Part shown: in pieces, positions 35,001 through 45,868 of the stretch
Numbering within the stretch: position 1 is the stretch's first letter
Layout of the letters: every line of letters begins with the position of its first letter
NCBI GenBank assembly: GCA_944472135.2
Contig: OX235267.1
Coordinates: 20,133,452-20,197,451 of the forward strand
Length of the DNA stretch: 64,000 nt
Source of the DNA: Trichobilharzia regenti
Lineage: Eukaryota; Platyhelminthes; Trematoda; Strigeidida; Schistosomatidae
Reading direction: 5' to 3'
Program-made: the position numbers and the translations under genes
The notes under the pieces: model-generated
Database searches by the model: none
The model's input: the letters and a program-made list of their open reading frames with translations, nothing else
Told to the model about the DNA's origin: nothing

Positions 35001-38000
35001 TTTCCAGCTTTTAGCATCTTGATGGCATTCAGGACTTCTGATTTCGTTGGAGTATTGGTATGCACTGGTAATTCTGCTTCTGCTGCTGGTATTGTTGGGC
35101 GCGTTGTAGGTGACGGTCGATTTAGAAGTCTTTTGAAGTGTTCAGCCCAGTGTTTTCTTTGTTCCACCTCTTTGGTGATTGACTTTCCATTGTCATCCTC
35201 TACTGGCTTAATCTGTGTCGAACTTTTTCCCGATAGGTGCCTAGTTGTTTGGTAGAGTGTGGTGAGGTCTCCTTTGCCTGCAGCTTGTTCTGCTTTGCTT
35301 GTCATGGTTTCATAATATTTTCTTTTGTCTTCCCTGGCACTCTTCTTTAGTCTTTTGTTCGGTGTATAGTAGCTTGAATTCAACTCCTGTTTTTGTTGCT
35401 CGTCGGTGCACTGGATAATCTTTTGTTTCACTGTCCTTCTCTCCTCTATTAGTTTCCGAGTGTTCGTAGTGAGCCACTGTTTGTCCTGTCTCTTCTTTCT
35501 GCCTAGAACGTCCATGCAGGTTTGACTCCACGCTGTTTTCAAGTTGTCCCAGTGCTTTTCGGCACTGACCTTTTCGCTGGTGTTGATTTGTGTCTCGGCT
35601 TTGTCCTTTATGCTTGCAATGAAGATGTCCTTTGTATCCTGGTCCTTCAGTTTTTGAGTGTTGAACTTGGCTTATGGTCTATCTGCAGCTCCTGTTTCTT
35701 TAAAAGCTTTTAATTTGATTTCGATTGTCCCTTGTACGAGATAGTGAGTCTGAGCCAACGTCTGCTCCTCTTCTTGTTTTTATGTTCAGTAGGCTGCTCC
35801 TCCACTTCCTTGAGCTTGAGATGAAGTCAGTTTGGTTTTTGGTATAATAAGGTGAACAATATTAAGGTTAGGCGTCGGATGCTAGGTAAGGATGGGAAAT
35901 CAATCGACAAGGCTGTGAAATTACATAGGCTGAGATGGTTAGGACATGTGCTACGTATGCCCAGTCATCGCCTTCCTCGACGGGCAATGTTAGCTGATAT
36001 AGGGTCAGGCTGGAAAAGAGCTAGCTTTGGTCAAACCAAAACATGACACCAGTCAATGAAATCTACAACAGTTAGTCTAAGCCACGTAGGAAGGTGTAGA
36101 CTTCCTGGTTGGAGTCCTCGGGACGGTAGAAACCACTGGCTAAAAACAATCAGTGATATGGCTCAAAATCGTTCTCAATGGTGCAGATGCATTCACTCCC
36201 TGTGACTTATAATTTCCAATGAAACTATATTGTTCTTCCTTATTACTATTCCTTTTGTTTCATGTCCCTGTCTACTGTCTCTGTTGTGCATTTCTTCTAC
36301 TTTCTTCTCTTACTTTGTGTGCTACATGGAGTGTGGTGACACGAATTGCTGCACATTGGTGCAAAGTTCTGTGTTGCAACTAGCCAGTCAGTCCGTCTTA
36401 GTCTCAAAGTTTTCAGGAGTGCAAACTCACCACTCCATGGGGTACGCGAAAAGAGGATGTGATTGCAAAGGGAAATTGCTGATTTGTAAATTATACTGTT
36501 CAATGTGAGAATTCGGTTGATCCCTCATTTGACTGTATATATTAATAAATTTTTCGAGATTCGACCAAGGTTTTAAACGAAAATACTTACACGTCTGGTG
36601 TACTCATTTCAATCATATATGCGTTTCTTGTAACATGGAAAGCTAAGCAACAGTTTCGGATGCAGCTTCACATATTGGTTTTGTTCCATTTGGGTGGTAA
36701 ATACTAGATGTGACTATGTGGTGTATAAACATTCATTCGGTTGATGAGTTTAAGTAGTTAAAGGGTGAAAATAATGATTTAATACAGAGCGCGAATGTAG
36801 AATTATATTTTACAAGTGTCCAAACTCTGTTGTTATATTTATTAGCACAGAAAGATTTACAGAACTTATTAATTTGATGTTAATCAACAAGAAATGGGCA
36901 ACAGCGAATATAGTTTCTGTTCACTGATTATTGGTCAAGCGTAAATGTGCATTCTGATTGAATTATCCAGTGTTTTTACTTTTCATTTTTTTCAAAGAAA
37001 ATCGATGCTATTGTTACTCATGCTTTCTTGTAAATATGTGAACAGGTATTCTTCGGTGATTTGGAATCTGTAATATCATATGAAGGCTGTGAACATAGGT
37101 CATCTACAGTTGATCCTTTCTTAGACTTATCTTTGGATGTGATTCAACGTGGTTCTACATCACTAGAAGCCTGTCTCACATCCTACTTCAGACCTGAGTC
37201 GATCGATGGTTTAATATGGTGTTCGCAGTGCAATGTTGGTCGACCAGCTGTTAAACAGTTCAGTTTACTGCATTTACCAAATGTATTATGCTTTTATTTA
37301 AAGGTATGCTATGAAGGGTTTCAAAGTTCAGATAACATTATTAATATTATTAAAATATAAAATTTGTTACAGAGCAGTGAATTCGCAATCTGAAAGACGC
37401 TTATTTGAACCCTTTCTTCAAGGGGCTCTATTAGTTAGTTAACATACGACGACTACATCGTGCATACGTTTTAGTATTATAAAGGATTAGTGGTAACCTA
37501 AATGCATTATACTCCTTGAAATTAACCGACCTTAGTTCGAATCTGAGGTAATGTTTTGCTGAATGTATGAGGCGCACCTTGGCGATGACAACCAACAAAG
37601 ACAATGACTGTGTATGGCGGGATTTTTAGTTTGTTAACTCCTAACTCCTAATACACAGCTTTGTGATGAGAATTAGCTAGTGGAACACATTTATATACTG
37701 CACTGAACTTTGCTAATAGTACCAGTTACCACCCAGTGATTAGTCCACACGGAAATTTACTGTCTCACTTAATATCAACCGTTTTACATATTTCATCTTG
37801 CATCTTGTTTGTGGCTTCGATAGTGTCCCATACATTTATTCAATGTAGACACTAAACATGTTACAGAATATTCTCGTAACCTTACTCTGTTTACTAAGGG
37901 AAAACCTCATAAGTTCACTGCTTTTGCTAATTGGATAGTTGAAGTACTGTGTATTCTACAATGTAATTAGTTTATTGATTAGGTACTTTCAATGATCTTG

Positions 38001-41000
38001 CATAATCAGCTTTTATTCTTCATTATTGTGTTTATTTCAAGCGATGTCATCATGATACGAAAATAAATACTTCTATAACGTTTCCTGTTGAACTAGACAT
38101 GGCTCCTTATTTGCACCAGATTGAAAAAGATCAATCGCCGTGGTATAATAAGTAAGTTAGATTTAGAGTTATTTTGTCACTAACGAAACAACAGTTTATT
38201 ATTATGGTTATTTTAACGGTTTTGTCCCTCTCCGTTTTAAGGTTTCAGGTGGCGACGTCTTGAACTAATGGATTTCAATTTACGCCTGAATGCCGTTTAT
38301 ATGTTTGATTCATGATTTTCTTCATCATTATTCGATTGTTGAACTTTCGATTCCTGTAGCTGTAACTGTCTCCTTGTGTTTCATGTAGTTGCGGAATTAT
38401 TAAGTTAACCGCTACCATTTGTATGCAAGGCGAATCATAATAAATTCAACAAAAATTGACTTGTGTTTGCATATAATAACAGTCTATTCAAAATGAAGGA
38501 GTAAGAATGTAATCGGAGAGGATAAGAGATTTGGAAACGGACATTTATTAAAGAAAAACATATATTTACATTAAATTCCGGCTAGGTCAGAGGACAATAA
38601 ATTGTTCTGATTGATTGGCGAGTTGCGTAAGTTTAAACGAGCTGTCCAATTAGGCTATTTCATGTTTACAACGTGAACTACTTCCAAATTTGAGGAATTA
38701 AACACTTCTGCCTCTGCAGCCATTGGCTTCAAATGTTGCTGCCAATTTTGGCTGCTTCCTACTAATCTACTTCGCGCCGCAGAGAAAATAGTGAAATTTC
38801 CGTTTGATGATCAAAGATAAAAATGCTAACGTCAATCAAGAAGAGTGCGACCAATTAAATATTAATATTCTCTTTCTATCTGTAATAAATTTCATATGAA
38901 ACACCTACAAAAAACACTACATTCCATGTTAGCCTGTTTAGAAGTTCTCGTTCGGCATTTTGTATTAGTAAAAGTGGCACGGCTATTAGAGTTTCATAGT
39001 TAAACCATCCTTTTAAGGGAATTCGTGCGTTGGTGGTCCGTTGGTATAACAGTAGCCAACGAGGCAAATGGTCCTGGTTGGATTCCTGGCTGACGCACTC
39101 CTTTACCTCGTTTAGCCGGTAGTAATGCCAGTGAAGAGGGAAGATAGGGCTTAATTAAGGTTAGCAAACCCATCCCGTAAAAACGACCACTGCTACTGAA
39201 ACTTCAAAGTTCTAGCTTGAAGCCCGGCGTTCCACTGGGAATGCAGTAGAATAAAATAAAAATAGTATGTGAATGACTAAATCGTTGCATTTGATTCTAC
39301 TACCAGGACGCTTGTTAAGTAGGCTGTCTTCTGCCCACGCTGAACTCCATTTCACAAAGTGGTTACCTTCTTATGTTTTGAACAAGAAATATTAGACTGA
39401 CTGTAACACGAAGCACTGCACTTCTTTGCCTACTGAAGCTGGTATACCTCAAGGCGCTGTATTTTCTTCGTCTCTATTTTCCTTCTTTTTGCATGACTTG
39501 GAGAATTTTTCCACAACTATTTTCACTAATTATGATGATGATCTGACAATTTCTGTCCCGGTTGACTCGTCGATGGGGAAACTGTTTATATCAGGACAAT
39601 TTTTTCTAGCTTAACCAATAGTTTTAATCTGATCCCCTTCAAATTTCAGACGCTGTTTTTGATTTCACACGTGATTAAGACTTACGTGAATTGCGTCAGT
39701 TTTATAATTCTTGTGATATCGATGGTACTGTTGTAGGGAATTAAATAGAACATTACCTATCTGGGTATCAGTTTCTCTTCTAACCTGTTTTGGCCTTTTC
39801 GTATCTTGTTGATTTCCAGAGTCTTTTGTTTGTCTTACTAAATAGGGTAGCTGTAACTTTCTGTCATAATTCCACTTCTTTTCTTGTAATTTATTAATTC
39901 ATGTATTCTATCGATTCTTTTTTTATTGTCTCCTCTTATTCTTTCTTGGGCTTCTCAAAAAGACGACTGTGTCGTCTTACGTAGGACTTTAAAGGCTGTA
40001 AGCAGGATTAGTGATGTGCCATTGACCTAACTTACTGACATTATTGTTAATAAGCACTTTGTTGGGATCATTTTTAGGATACTAAAAATCCTCTTTATTG
40101 GCAACTTTCTCCTTTTATATCTTCAGGCGAAACCAGAAGAAATTTCGCAAAAGTTTAGCCTCGTATGGTTAATTAAAAAGATTCAACTATACCATATTTA
40201 GCACGGGTGTTGTGTGTGGAGGCAAATGTCAGATAAAAGCCTCTTAACCTACTCCATAATCTGTAAATAAACAGAAGATTATTACCAGCACTATTATTAC
40301 ATATATTATAATGAAATGATAAACTGCTGCAATATGCGCATTACTGAAAATTCCGTTCTGTATAAAAGTTATTGTTTTGATATAAAGTGATTGTTGTTAT
40401 CATTATTGTATTACAGTCGGACACAGTGTACTGTTGCGATGGTACTTTTGATTCTTAATAAGCTATTGACTATCTCTACAGGGTTATGTGGAGAAAACTG
40501 AACTAAATTGTTTTCTGTGTGTAACGCGATTTCTTTGACTGTCTGTCTATTTTTTATTCTTATACTGGAGTATATAAAGTGGTTCAATGAACCAATCCAC
40601 TTTATCCTACAATCACACATTCGTAGTATTCAGTTTGTTGATAAGGTGTTTTTCTAAGTTTAGGCCAACTAGAAAAATTTAATTTTCTCCAAAGCATGCC
40701 AAGTATACCTGTTGCAAATGCTAAAAGTTTCTTTTGACTGCTTGAAGGGTATATAATAGTTTCAACTCATTGATTCAAAGAGGTCGAATTTCCTTCCACC
40801 CGGGGAACAAAATGTCTTGGTCTGGAAATCTGCTTCACTTGTCTAAGTTTATGCAATAACGTGCACTGATATTCACTTTCATGTCAACTATTCGCCTTTT
40901 GATAAGTTATCTGTTGATGATGATGATTATTTAATTAATTAATTTATTTTCAAATATATAGATATTCCCTTTATGCTGTATTGAATCACAGTGGTCAGAC

Positions 41001-41157
41001 TAATTCAGGCCATTATACAGCGTATATTCGTATTGGTCCAGGCGCTTGGTGTCTATGTGATGATCAAAAAGTTGTTCCAGTCAATCTGAACGATGTCTTG
41101 CATACAGATGCTTATGTTTTATTATATCATAAGAATTTATTAGCTGTATGCATTTAG
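19860..41157 (+). CDS. USP22: USP22/Ubp8-type ubiquitin carboxyl-terminal hydrolase (SAGA deubiquitinase), 5'-incomplete
   Basis: Nine exons (listed separately) join with matching phases into 1503 bases, that is 500 codons plus stop. Human USP22 is about 525 residues. Residues 1-95 form most of a zinc-finger UBP domain. Residues about 130-495 are the USP catalytic domain: the Cys box [12 protein letters not shown] has the nucleophile at Cys140, [14 protein letters not shown] follows at the exon 4/5 region, CNxC-type and WCSQC zinc positions lie in the fingers, and the His box NSGHYTAYI has His453 followed by CDD. By family, the enzyme removes ubiquitin from histone H2B in the SAGA coactivator and acts in the nucleus. 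A Ser/Asp-rich insertion of about 65 residues (exon 6) and Tyr325 in place of a finger Cys are departures from the human protein. The N-terminal exon is missing from this model. Confidence 0.93.
20735..21575 (-). mobile_element. RTE-like 3' fragment (second family) in USP22 intron
   Basis: Minus strand: [68 protein letters not shown], then [17 protein letters not shown], and untranslated sequence ending GTTCTATGTTGAAT near 20745. This is the region after the RT palm and the C-terminal end of a schistosome RTE-like element. It is 5'-truncated and frameshifted at about 21212-21240. Confidence 0.8.
21119..21130 (+). repeat. G homopolymer inside RTE fragment
   Basis: A run of about 12 G at the place where the reading frame of the fragment has an excess Pro-coding stretch (minus strand). 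Confidence 0.8.
21775..22010 (-). mobile_element. RTE-like 3' untranslated fragment, minus
   Basis: Contains the same landmarks as 20735-20950 in reverse: ACATAGAACTTAGCAC, GTGTGGCACACAAAG and GAGTGGATGCATCTGTGCCA. No coding part is left. Confidence 0.6.
22420..22705 (+). mobile_element. RTE-like 3' untranslated fragment, plus
   Basis: Plus-strand version of the same 3' end: AGTGATATGGCTCAAAAACT, CTCAATGGCGCAAATGCC, TTTGTGTGCTTGATGAAGTG and a terminal GTTATGTGTTGAAA. It lies opposite to the fragment at 21775. Confidence 0.55.
22848..22961 (+). CDS. USP22: USP22 exon b: end of zinc-finger UBP domain
   Basis: After GCTCTAG the exon opens with two bases that complete the split codon. It encodes [20 protein letters not shown] and ends ...YMAQF plus one base, before [18 protein letters not shown] aligns with human GIYCFLCQDYIYD. 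Confidence 0.92.
25479..25797 (+). repeat. candidate solo LTR
   Basis: The segment begins TGTAGTGAGAGC and ends TTGTTACA, giving TGTA/TACA ends. It holds two CCAAT boxes (AACCAATCACA, AACCAATCAGA), a TATA-like ATATATAAATA and AATAAATGA near the end, in the order expected for U3-R-U5. No matching flanking duplication or internal region was found. It sits in a USP22 intron in sense orientation. Confidence 0.4.
27070..27168 (+). CDS. USP22: USP22 exon c: linker to catalytic domain
   Basis: Preceded by TATTTCAG and followed by GTGAGT. It encodes [18 protein letters not shown] and a short tail. [11 protein letters not shown] aligns with human KFSTWEPTKREL, and phase is kept on both sides. Confidence 0.85.
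27740..28600 (+). mobile_element. RTE-like relic (second family) in USP22 intron
   Basis: Plus-strand frames include [11 protein letters not shown], then remnants of the connecting region, [20 protein letters not shown] (compare RSIARICWDHRVSN in intact copies), [10 protein letters not shown] and a 3' part with TTTTGCGCAGATGTATTCAC. The copy has many stops and is older than the one at 33035-36380. Confidence 0.55.
30121..30293 (+). CDS. USP22: USP22 exon d: catalytic Cys box
   Basis: Encodes [19 protein letters not shown] then [14 protein letters not shown] and [12 protein letters not shown]. The nucleophilic Cys codon is TGT at 30153-30155. The acceptor is CTGGTAG and the donor GTATAT, a weaker donor than the others. 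Phase matches the exons on either side. Confidence 0.96.
31132..31747. repeat. long inverted repeat, about 259-bp arms, Penelope-like terminal repeat type
   Basis: Arms 31132-31390 and 31489-31747 are reverse complements. The outer 215 bases are nearly identical (a few substitutions) and the inner part is less so. About 100 bases lie between. Each arm starts TTAGATATATCACACAGTG and contains GCTTCGAACACAATTAAT. The same order of motifs occurs in the arms of the element at 52665-53787, which encloses a GIY-YIG coding relic. No coding part is left here. It lies in a USP22 intron. Confidence 0.85.
31884..32055 (+). CDS. USP22: USP22 exon e: catalytic domain, QQDAHEF region
   Basis: After ATTTAAAG the frame encodes [20 protein letters not shown], then [20 protein letters not shown]. 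It aligns with human [20 protein letters not shown]. It ends one base into a codon at GTAAGC. Confidence 0.95.
32716..32924 (+). CDS. USP22: USP22 exon f: Ser/Asp-rich insertion and start of fingers
   Basis: Acceptor ATTATTAG, donor GTAAGT. It encodes an acidic, Ser-rich stretch ([25 protein letters not shown]) and ends with CDCIVHQ, which aligns with human CNCIIDQ. The inserted part replaces a short human segment and is probably disordered. Confidence 0.92.
34157..34166 (+). repeat. target-site duplication, left copy
   Basis: GGTATAATAA, identical to 35841-35850. It marks the insertion point of the minus-strand SR2-like element into the outer RTE-like element. Confidence 0.8.
34167..35840 (-). 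mobile_element. RTE-clade (SR2-like) element nested in another RTE-like copy
   Basis: Minus strand from 35840: a 5'-truncated endonuclease end ([20 protein letters not shown]), linker ([20 protein letters not shown]), RT start ([49 protein letters not shown]), then a deletion that removes the YADD region. The frame resumes at [40 protein letters not shown] and [20 protein letters not shown]. The 3' end is TTGAATGATATAATTAT with ATT repeats. The two ends abut GGTATAATAA duplications. This is the same family as 2675-4790, but with the 3' end preserved. Confidence 0.9.
35841..35850 (+). repeat. target-site duplication, right copy
   Basis: GGTATAATAA. The outer element's reading frame (WYNN to [12 protein letters not shown]) is restored when one copy and the insert are removed. 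Confidence 0.8.
37046..37303 (+). CDS. USP22: USP22 exon g: fingers and palm
   Basis: Acceptor TGAACAG, donor GTATGC. It encodes [49 protein letters not shown] and [10 protein letters not shown]. The human finger has CxxC at both positions. Here the first pair reads Tyr325-Glu-Gly-Cys328, while the second pair (Cys372, Cys375) is intact. Confidence 0.94.
38042..38151 (+). CDS. USP22: USP22 exon h
   Basis: Acceptor TTTCAAG, donor GTAAGT. It encodes [20 protein letters not shown] then a short tail to YN. It aligns with human [24 protein letters not shown] and ends two bases into a codon, which the next exon completes as Lys. Confidence 0.92.
39021..39266 (+). mobile_element. tRNA-derived SINE, copy 1
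   Basis: A box-A-like TGGTCCGTTGG (39033-39043) and a box-B-like GGTTGGATTCC (39076-39086) lie about 30 bases apart. They are followed by a body with CCCATCCCGTAAAAACGACC and TAGCTTGAAGCCCGGCGTTC and a tail of AATAAAATAAAAATA. The copy at 60921-61165 has the same order. It lies in a USP22 intron. Confidence 0.65.
39290..40405 (+). mobile_element. CR1-like non-LTR retrotransposon relic in USP22 intron
   Basis: Plus-strand RT motifs: [20 protein letters not shown], then NYDDDLTIS where an active copy would have YADD. The following region is frameshifted, with later remnants of the C-terminal domain ([31 protein letters not shown]) and a 3' end GTTATTGTTTTGATATAAAG with TTG/ATT repeats at 40360-40405. 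It is 5'-truncated and dead, and of the same family as 14208-15480 and 54810-55465. Confidence 0.75.
40962..41157 (+). CDS. USP22: USP22 last exon: catalytic His box and stop
   Basis: Acceptor ATATATAG. The frame encodes [20 protein letters not shown], then [18 protein letters not shown] and [15 protein letters not shown] with TAG at 41155-41157. Catalytic His453 is CAT at 41011-41013. The end is one to a few residues longer than in human USP22. Confidence 0.96.
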
Positions 41158-42000
41158 GTTGATTTTCATTTGTTTTTGTATCTTTGTATATCTCTTCTTC
41201 CACGTTATATTTGTCAATGAATGTATGTATGTCACCAGTCTATGTGATGCTGGTTTTCGATGCTTCTTCATGTATTATTCATGATTTGCTTTTTGTGTAT
41301 GCATTTTGAGTTATTTCCTTCTTTTCTTTTCTTTATAATCACAATACAGGATGCCTAGTACTTATGCACACATATATACACTTCTTTTGACATTACCAGA
41401 AATAACGAAAGTTATAACAACCGTTTGTCTTTCATAGTGACTATTATGATTTCTAGGCTGTTCTCATATATAAATGTGTACTACAACACAAATGTGTTTT
41501 TTTACTTATATATGTGTATACAAACAACTATTTTCTTTTTGTGTTTTCTTTCCTTATTCGGTATTATTTACAATTTGGTCGATCTCTGACAGACACAGTG
41601 TCTCGCTCTGTGTTGTTTATTTTGCTTATCTCATTGTATTGTCACTTTTTCGGGATACCACCAATACTCCTGTTCAATTTTAATTTCTCTACCTAAATTG
41701 TTCTATTTGTATATTAGGAACACTCAAATAATGTGAACTATTTGTATGTGTGTGTGCATGTCTATTTTGGTCTAATTTTTGTTATTATCTTCTTGTAATA
41801 ATCATTTCTTAATGATGATGGTACTAATGAGGACAATACTAGTGAGTGATATGGTCCGTTTGTTTATTTATTCTGTGGTAACAAATTGAAGATATAACAG
41901 TGGCTTACTTTGCCAATAGTCAGGAGTATGTAGTGTAGCTGGGATAAAACCCTGTCTCTTCTCTACATATGGGTATTGCAAATATTTGTAGAAGTAGCGA
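41158..42000. other. 3' flank of USP22, no clear polyadenylation signal
   Basis: T-rich sequence follows the stop. No AATAAA is seen in the first kilobase, so a variant signal or a longer 3' UTR is likely. Reading frames here are T-rich chance products. Confidence 0.4.
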
Positions 42001-42022
42001 ATATATATATATATATATATAT
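42001..42022. repeat. (AT)n microsatellite
   Basis: About 22 bases of AT dinucleotide. Confidence 0.9.
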
Positions 42023-42281
42023 TCTATCTGTTTACGTAAGATTGTAATGTTAGTAGACTTGACTTTATGTGTGTTCATATTTAGTAGACGATTGCATCTG
42101 AAAAAAGGAATTGATTAGCTTTATGATTGAATAGCAGATCATGTAAAGCTATTGGAAAATTGATTTTGTGAAAACCTTACGGTCTCAAGCGATTTCTGCA
42201 GCTTTTAGACCAACCTCCTGTAGTTACTTCATCCTATAGCATGCGATCTACTCAATTGTTGTTATACTCACATGTAGTTGA

Positions 42282-42644
42282 GTGTATGATTTGACTCCGA
42301 AACTCTCTTCAGATTTTAAACCTAACGTTAGCTTTCACTCTCATCTTGTTGCTCGGAACGTCACGCAGTCATTTGCGGTTACAAAATATTTGGATATCTC
42401 AATCACTGAAAAAGCAACTGGACTGATTGTCTTATTATGTTGGAAAGTTGATTTGACTACTATAAAACTTAGGGTTGTTGTCACAGTATCTGTTGGTGGA
42501 TGTTTGTATGTGAGAAAGCAGGTGAAGCAGCAATTAGGGGTTTTCCCCAGAAGGACTACCAATCCAACTCTGCTGTCTTCTCATCCTTTAAAGTGGCATC
42601 GGGATAATTCAATCCCAGAAATCCTACCCGTCGATTCGCTTTAG
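42282..42644 (+). other. unrecognised 120-codon reading frame
   Basis: The frame is the longest plus-strand one downstream of USP22 (LSSDFKPNVSFHSHLVARNV, ISITEKATGLIVLLCWKVDL). It has no domain I recognise and no clear splice or start context. It may be chance or an old repeat. Confidence 0.15.
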
Positions 42645-43956
42645 TGAGGAAAAATTCCTAAATCCTATCATGTCTGAACAGATTAACTAAATTGGGTTCT
42701 AGCAGAAATACCCCGACCTTTGCCATCATACCGAACTAATTCGTTTACTGTAGGTGCGCAAAGAATGTGACATCAGTCGTCAAGAGTCAACTACTTACAT
42801 ACTTGAGTCTGTGTGACAATTTTTTCTGACTATCAGCCATTTAGCCCTTACTTTCTTGATTTTTCAGGACATCTCATCTTTTAAAGTCGTTCATTTAAAT
42901 GCGTTTAATGTGTCGACAGTTCTGGCAGAATGTGGATGTATCGTGTAATTCTAAGTCATAATAGTCCTGAGTGTGGTCATTCAAATGATTCAAGAACTTA
43001 TTTGAAAGAAATAATTCTGATCTCTGCTACCTTAATTGTGTACAGACTACTGCATATTAGTAGCCTGCAGTAATTCCAGACAAGCGGAGAGGTATTATTT
43101 ATTTTACTGGTGTTGTAAATGTCACTTATAATGCGGTAATGTTTGGTGTTATGGTTGCCAGTTGATTCTATTCTCAACCTTTGATGTTCCCATCAAGTCT
43201 CTAAAGTTCTATTTTTATGGATAGGCGTAACGAGATAGTGAAATTCCAATTATGCTAGTAAACGTCTGAGGACTGCACTCAAATACCATTTCTTTTCTTG
43301 CTCATTTTGAACCGCTTTTCCTGGCATAAAATACGAATTAAGAAAGACGTAGTGAAATGTGTTTGTCCCATCTTTTCTGGAGATAAATGAGATGCTCATC
43401 ATATGATAACATTATTGTGGTCATTTCTTGACAAATACTGAGGTCTTCTCCTACAATCATTATTCACAAGGTCAGTAGTGTAACATTGGTTTCACTAACA
43501 CTTTTCCAAATCCCGCGCAATGTATCATAATCTCAGAAGTGGAGGGATGAATAAGAAGGAATAATGGCTTAAATAAGGTTGACCAAATTTAAAGACAAAA
43601 ACTAAGTAGTAACGTAGTTCTATGTAACTTGGGTAAGATAAGGAGCGAAGTATATTTTCCAAGATAATTTGGAATATATAAAGACTCGGAAAGAATACAA
43701 CAACTAAAGTTGGTCGGGCCACATATATTCTTGTTACTTCTAATCATATCTCACGGTTGAATTGTGTTTTTGAAAGATAATCGGTAATGTTAATTTAGTT
43801 AATGTGAAAATATGTCAAACTGTAAATCAAAAAGAGATGGTAAGTTGTGGTATTTCCTTTTCTATCCTTATGTAATCTAAACGTAGTCAAAAATGATTTG
43901 GTTTTATGATTCAGGTTGTGTCGAAAGCTACAGTCTCTTCCCTACGCTTCCAAGTT

Positions 43957-43979
43957 GGGGGGGGGGGGGAGAGAGAGAG
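43957..43979 (+). repeat. G homopolymer plus (GA)n
   Basis: About 13 G followed by GAGAGAGAGAG. Confidence 0.9.
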
Positions 43980-44650
43980 GCGAACCGGACAGTCATTTCA
44001 AAAATAAATTCGTCACAAACAAGAGTGAAATAAACAGGTCGCTTGTATAATTGACCGAATTTCGTTTGATGAGAACAATCAATTGAAAATTCTAAAAGGA
44101 AGCACTGTGCATTAAAGTAGATCAGCTTAACTTAACAGTAGGTATGAATGTCCCTCTTTCTGTGAAATATATTGCCCCAGAAGAATAGGAGCAAAGTTTG
44201 CATATAATCTGGGTCTCAATTTTTCGCGATAAAACTGATCAAAAAACAGAATTTAGAGTAGATGTATAATCTAAGCAATCTGTTTTAATATACTTAGCAC
44301 TCTACATCTATTAATTTTGTGTTCTCTGTTGCATAAGTGATGTAGACTTTGGTTAGTAAGCGACTTCAGGAACACGTATAAAGGGATTCATCACTATCCA
44401 ATTGTCAATATTTGATTTTCGCCACTTAAGTTTTGTAGCCTGGGTTGTTTGAATTTGCTTGGTCTACAAGAAATTTCAATCTTGACGTATATAAATGTGT
44501 TTACGGCTATGGATCAATCGCCATTCACATGTTCAAATAGGTTCTCGAATTGAATTCTTTAATAATACATGTTATTTTTCTGGGATCCATTCTTAGTTAT
44601 CTATTGCTTGTCGTAATTATAAATTCCGTTTCTTCTCTTTCAATCAAGGT

Positions 44651-44675
44651 TATATATATATATATATATATATAT
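44651..44675. repeat. (AT)n microsatellite
   Basis: About 25 bases of TA dinucleotide. Confidence 0.9.
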
Positions 44676-45801
44676 TCTATTGCAGCTTATCAGCAATGTA
44701 CACTCGTCAGCCTATTTACGATCCACTCAAAAGCTGTTTGATTTCTTAGAAAATCAGTTGTCATTCAGTCACTGAGGTAAACGTAATTGATTTAGGACTT
44801 CTTTTAACTAGCATTTCGATGCAGTTTTTATCCAACATTGTCGGTGAGAAACTGTCATCGCATTTAGACTGCGTATCTTATTCGCATAGGTGTGCACACT
44901 TGTGACGTCTCAAACTATGATGAACCATTTTAACCGTTGTCTTTGATCCCCAGTGACTTTCTAGATTTTCCCAAAGACCTAATATTTGAAACTATGAGGC
45001 GTTTACCATTATCTGAACTTCATTTCATCGTCTGCATATATCTCCTCATACCAATAAATAACTTGGTCGGCATTTAATAGAAATGTAGGAGTGCATCGTT
45101 TGATGATAGGCTGATAGTAGTCAATGATATTCCTTATTTGTTAGTATCTTTCAATAAGGTTTTATCCGTCGAGTATGCCACTTTGTTGCAATACGGGATG
45201 TTACACTGTGGTCGACATTTTAGTTTGGTGTTTACAGGGAATTTCTGTCAACTGACTTTTTTAAACACCCACCATTATACTTGGGCGTTTTTGATTGTGG
45301 AATAAAATGCTCTAGCAAAATGCTCACTGAACAGAAAATTAATCTAAACAAGGTCCAGATAAAAATAAAATTTGAAACATGTTAAGTTTTAGCTTGTTTT
45401 CCTTTTTATTTCCGTAGATGTTGGTACATGCATAATTTTAGCGGATGTTTTGTATTTTTTTTATAAATAAAGTATTGTTATTGCATTTAATTGAAGTAAT
45501 TAACTTGCTGACATTTTTCCTAAAACTTTTGTACAATCAACTGTGACCACCTTCTCATTGTTTACTAATCTGGTTCAAAAACCAAAAATAACAGAGACAG
45601 TAAACCCCTTTCCTTCCTCCGTTTTTCATTAATTTTAAATAAACTTAACAACATAATACATTGTTGAATAAATACAAATTATTTGTTGATATACTCTTTG
45701 TTTATACCAGAAGGAACAATTATCTGTCAATAGTGAAGAAAGGGGTTTAACAAAACAGTTTTAAATAAATAGGTTAGGTTTTTGTCTATGTATAACTAAT
45801 G

Positions 45802-45805
<4 letters not shown>

Positions 45806-45866
<61 letters not shown>
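45806..45866. repeat. long (AT)n microsatellite
   Basis: About 61 bases of uninterrupted AT dinucleotide, the longest in the window. Confidence 0.95.

Positions 45867-45868
<2 letters not shown>

Larger units (their letters stand above)
33035..36380 (+). mobile_element. RTE-like element (second family), internally deleted and interrupted
   Basis: Left part 33035-34156: endonuclease remnant ([45 protein letters not shown]), linker ([40 protein letters not shown]) and the region [19 protein letters not shown]. This joins directly to [16 protein letters not shown], so nearly all of the reverse transcriptase is deleted. Right part 35851-36380 resumes after the inserted element: [34 protein letters not shown], then 3' untranslated sequence ending near AAAGTTCTGTGTTG. 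The 5' end is truncated. It lies in the same intron and orientation as USP22. Confidence 0.85.
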
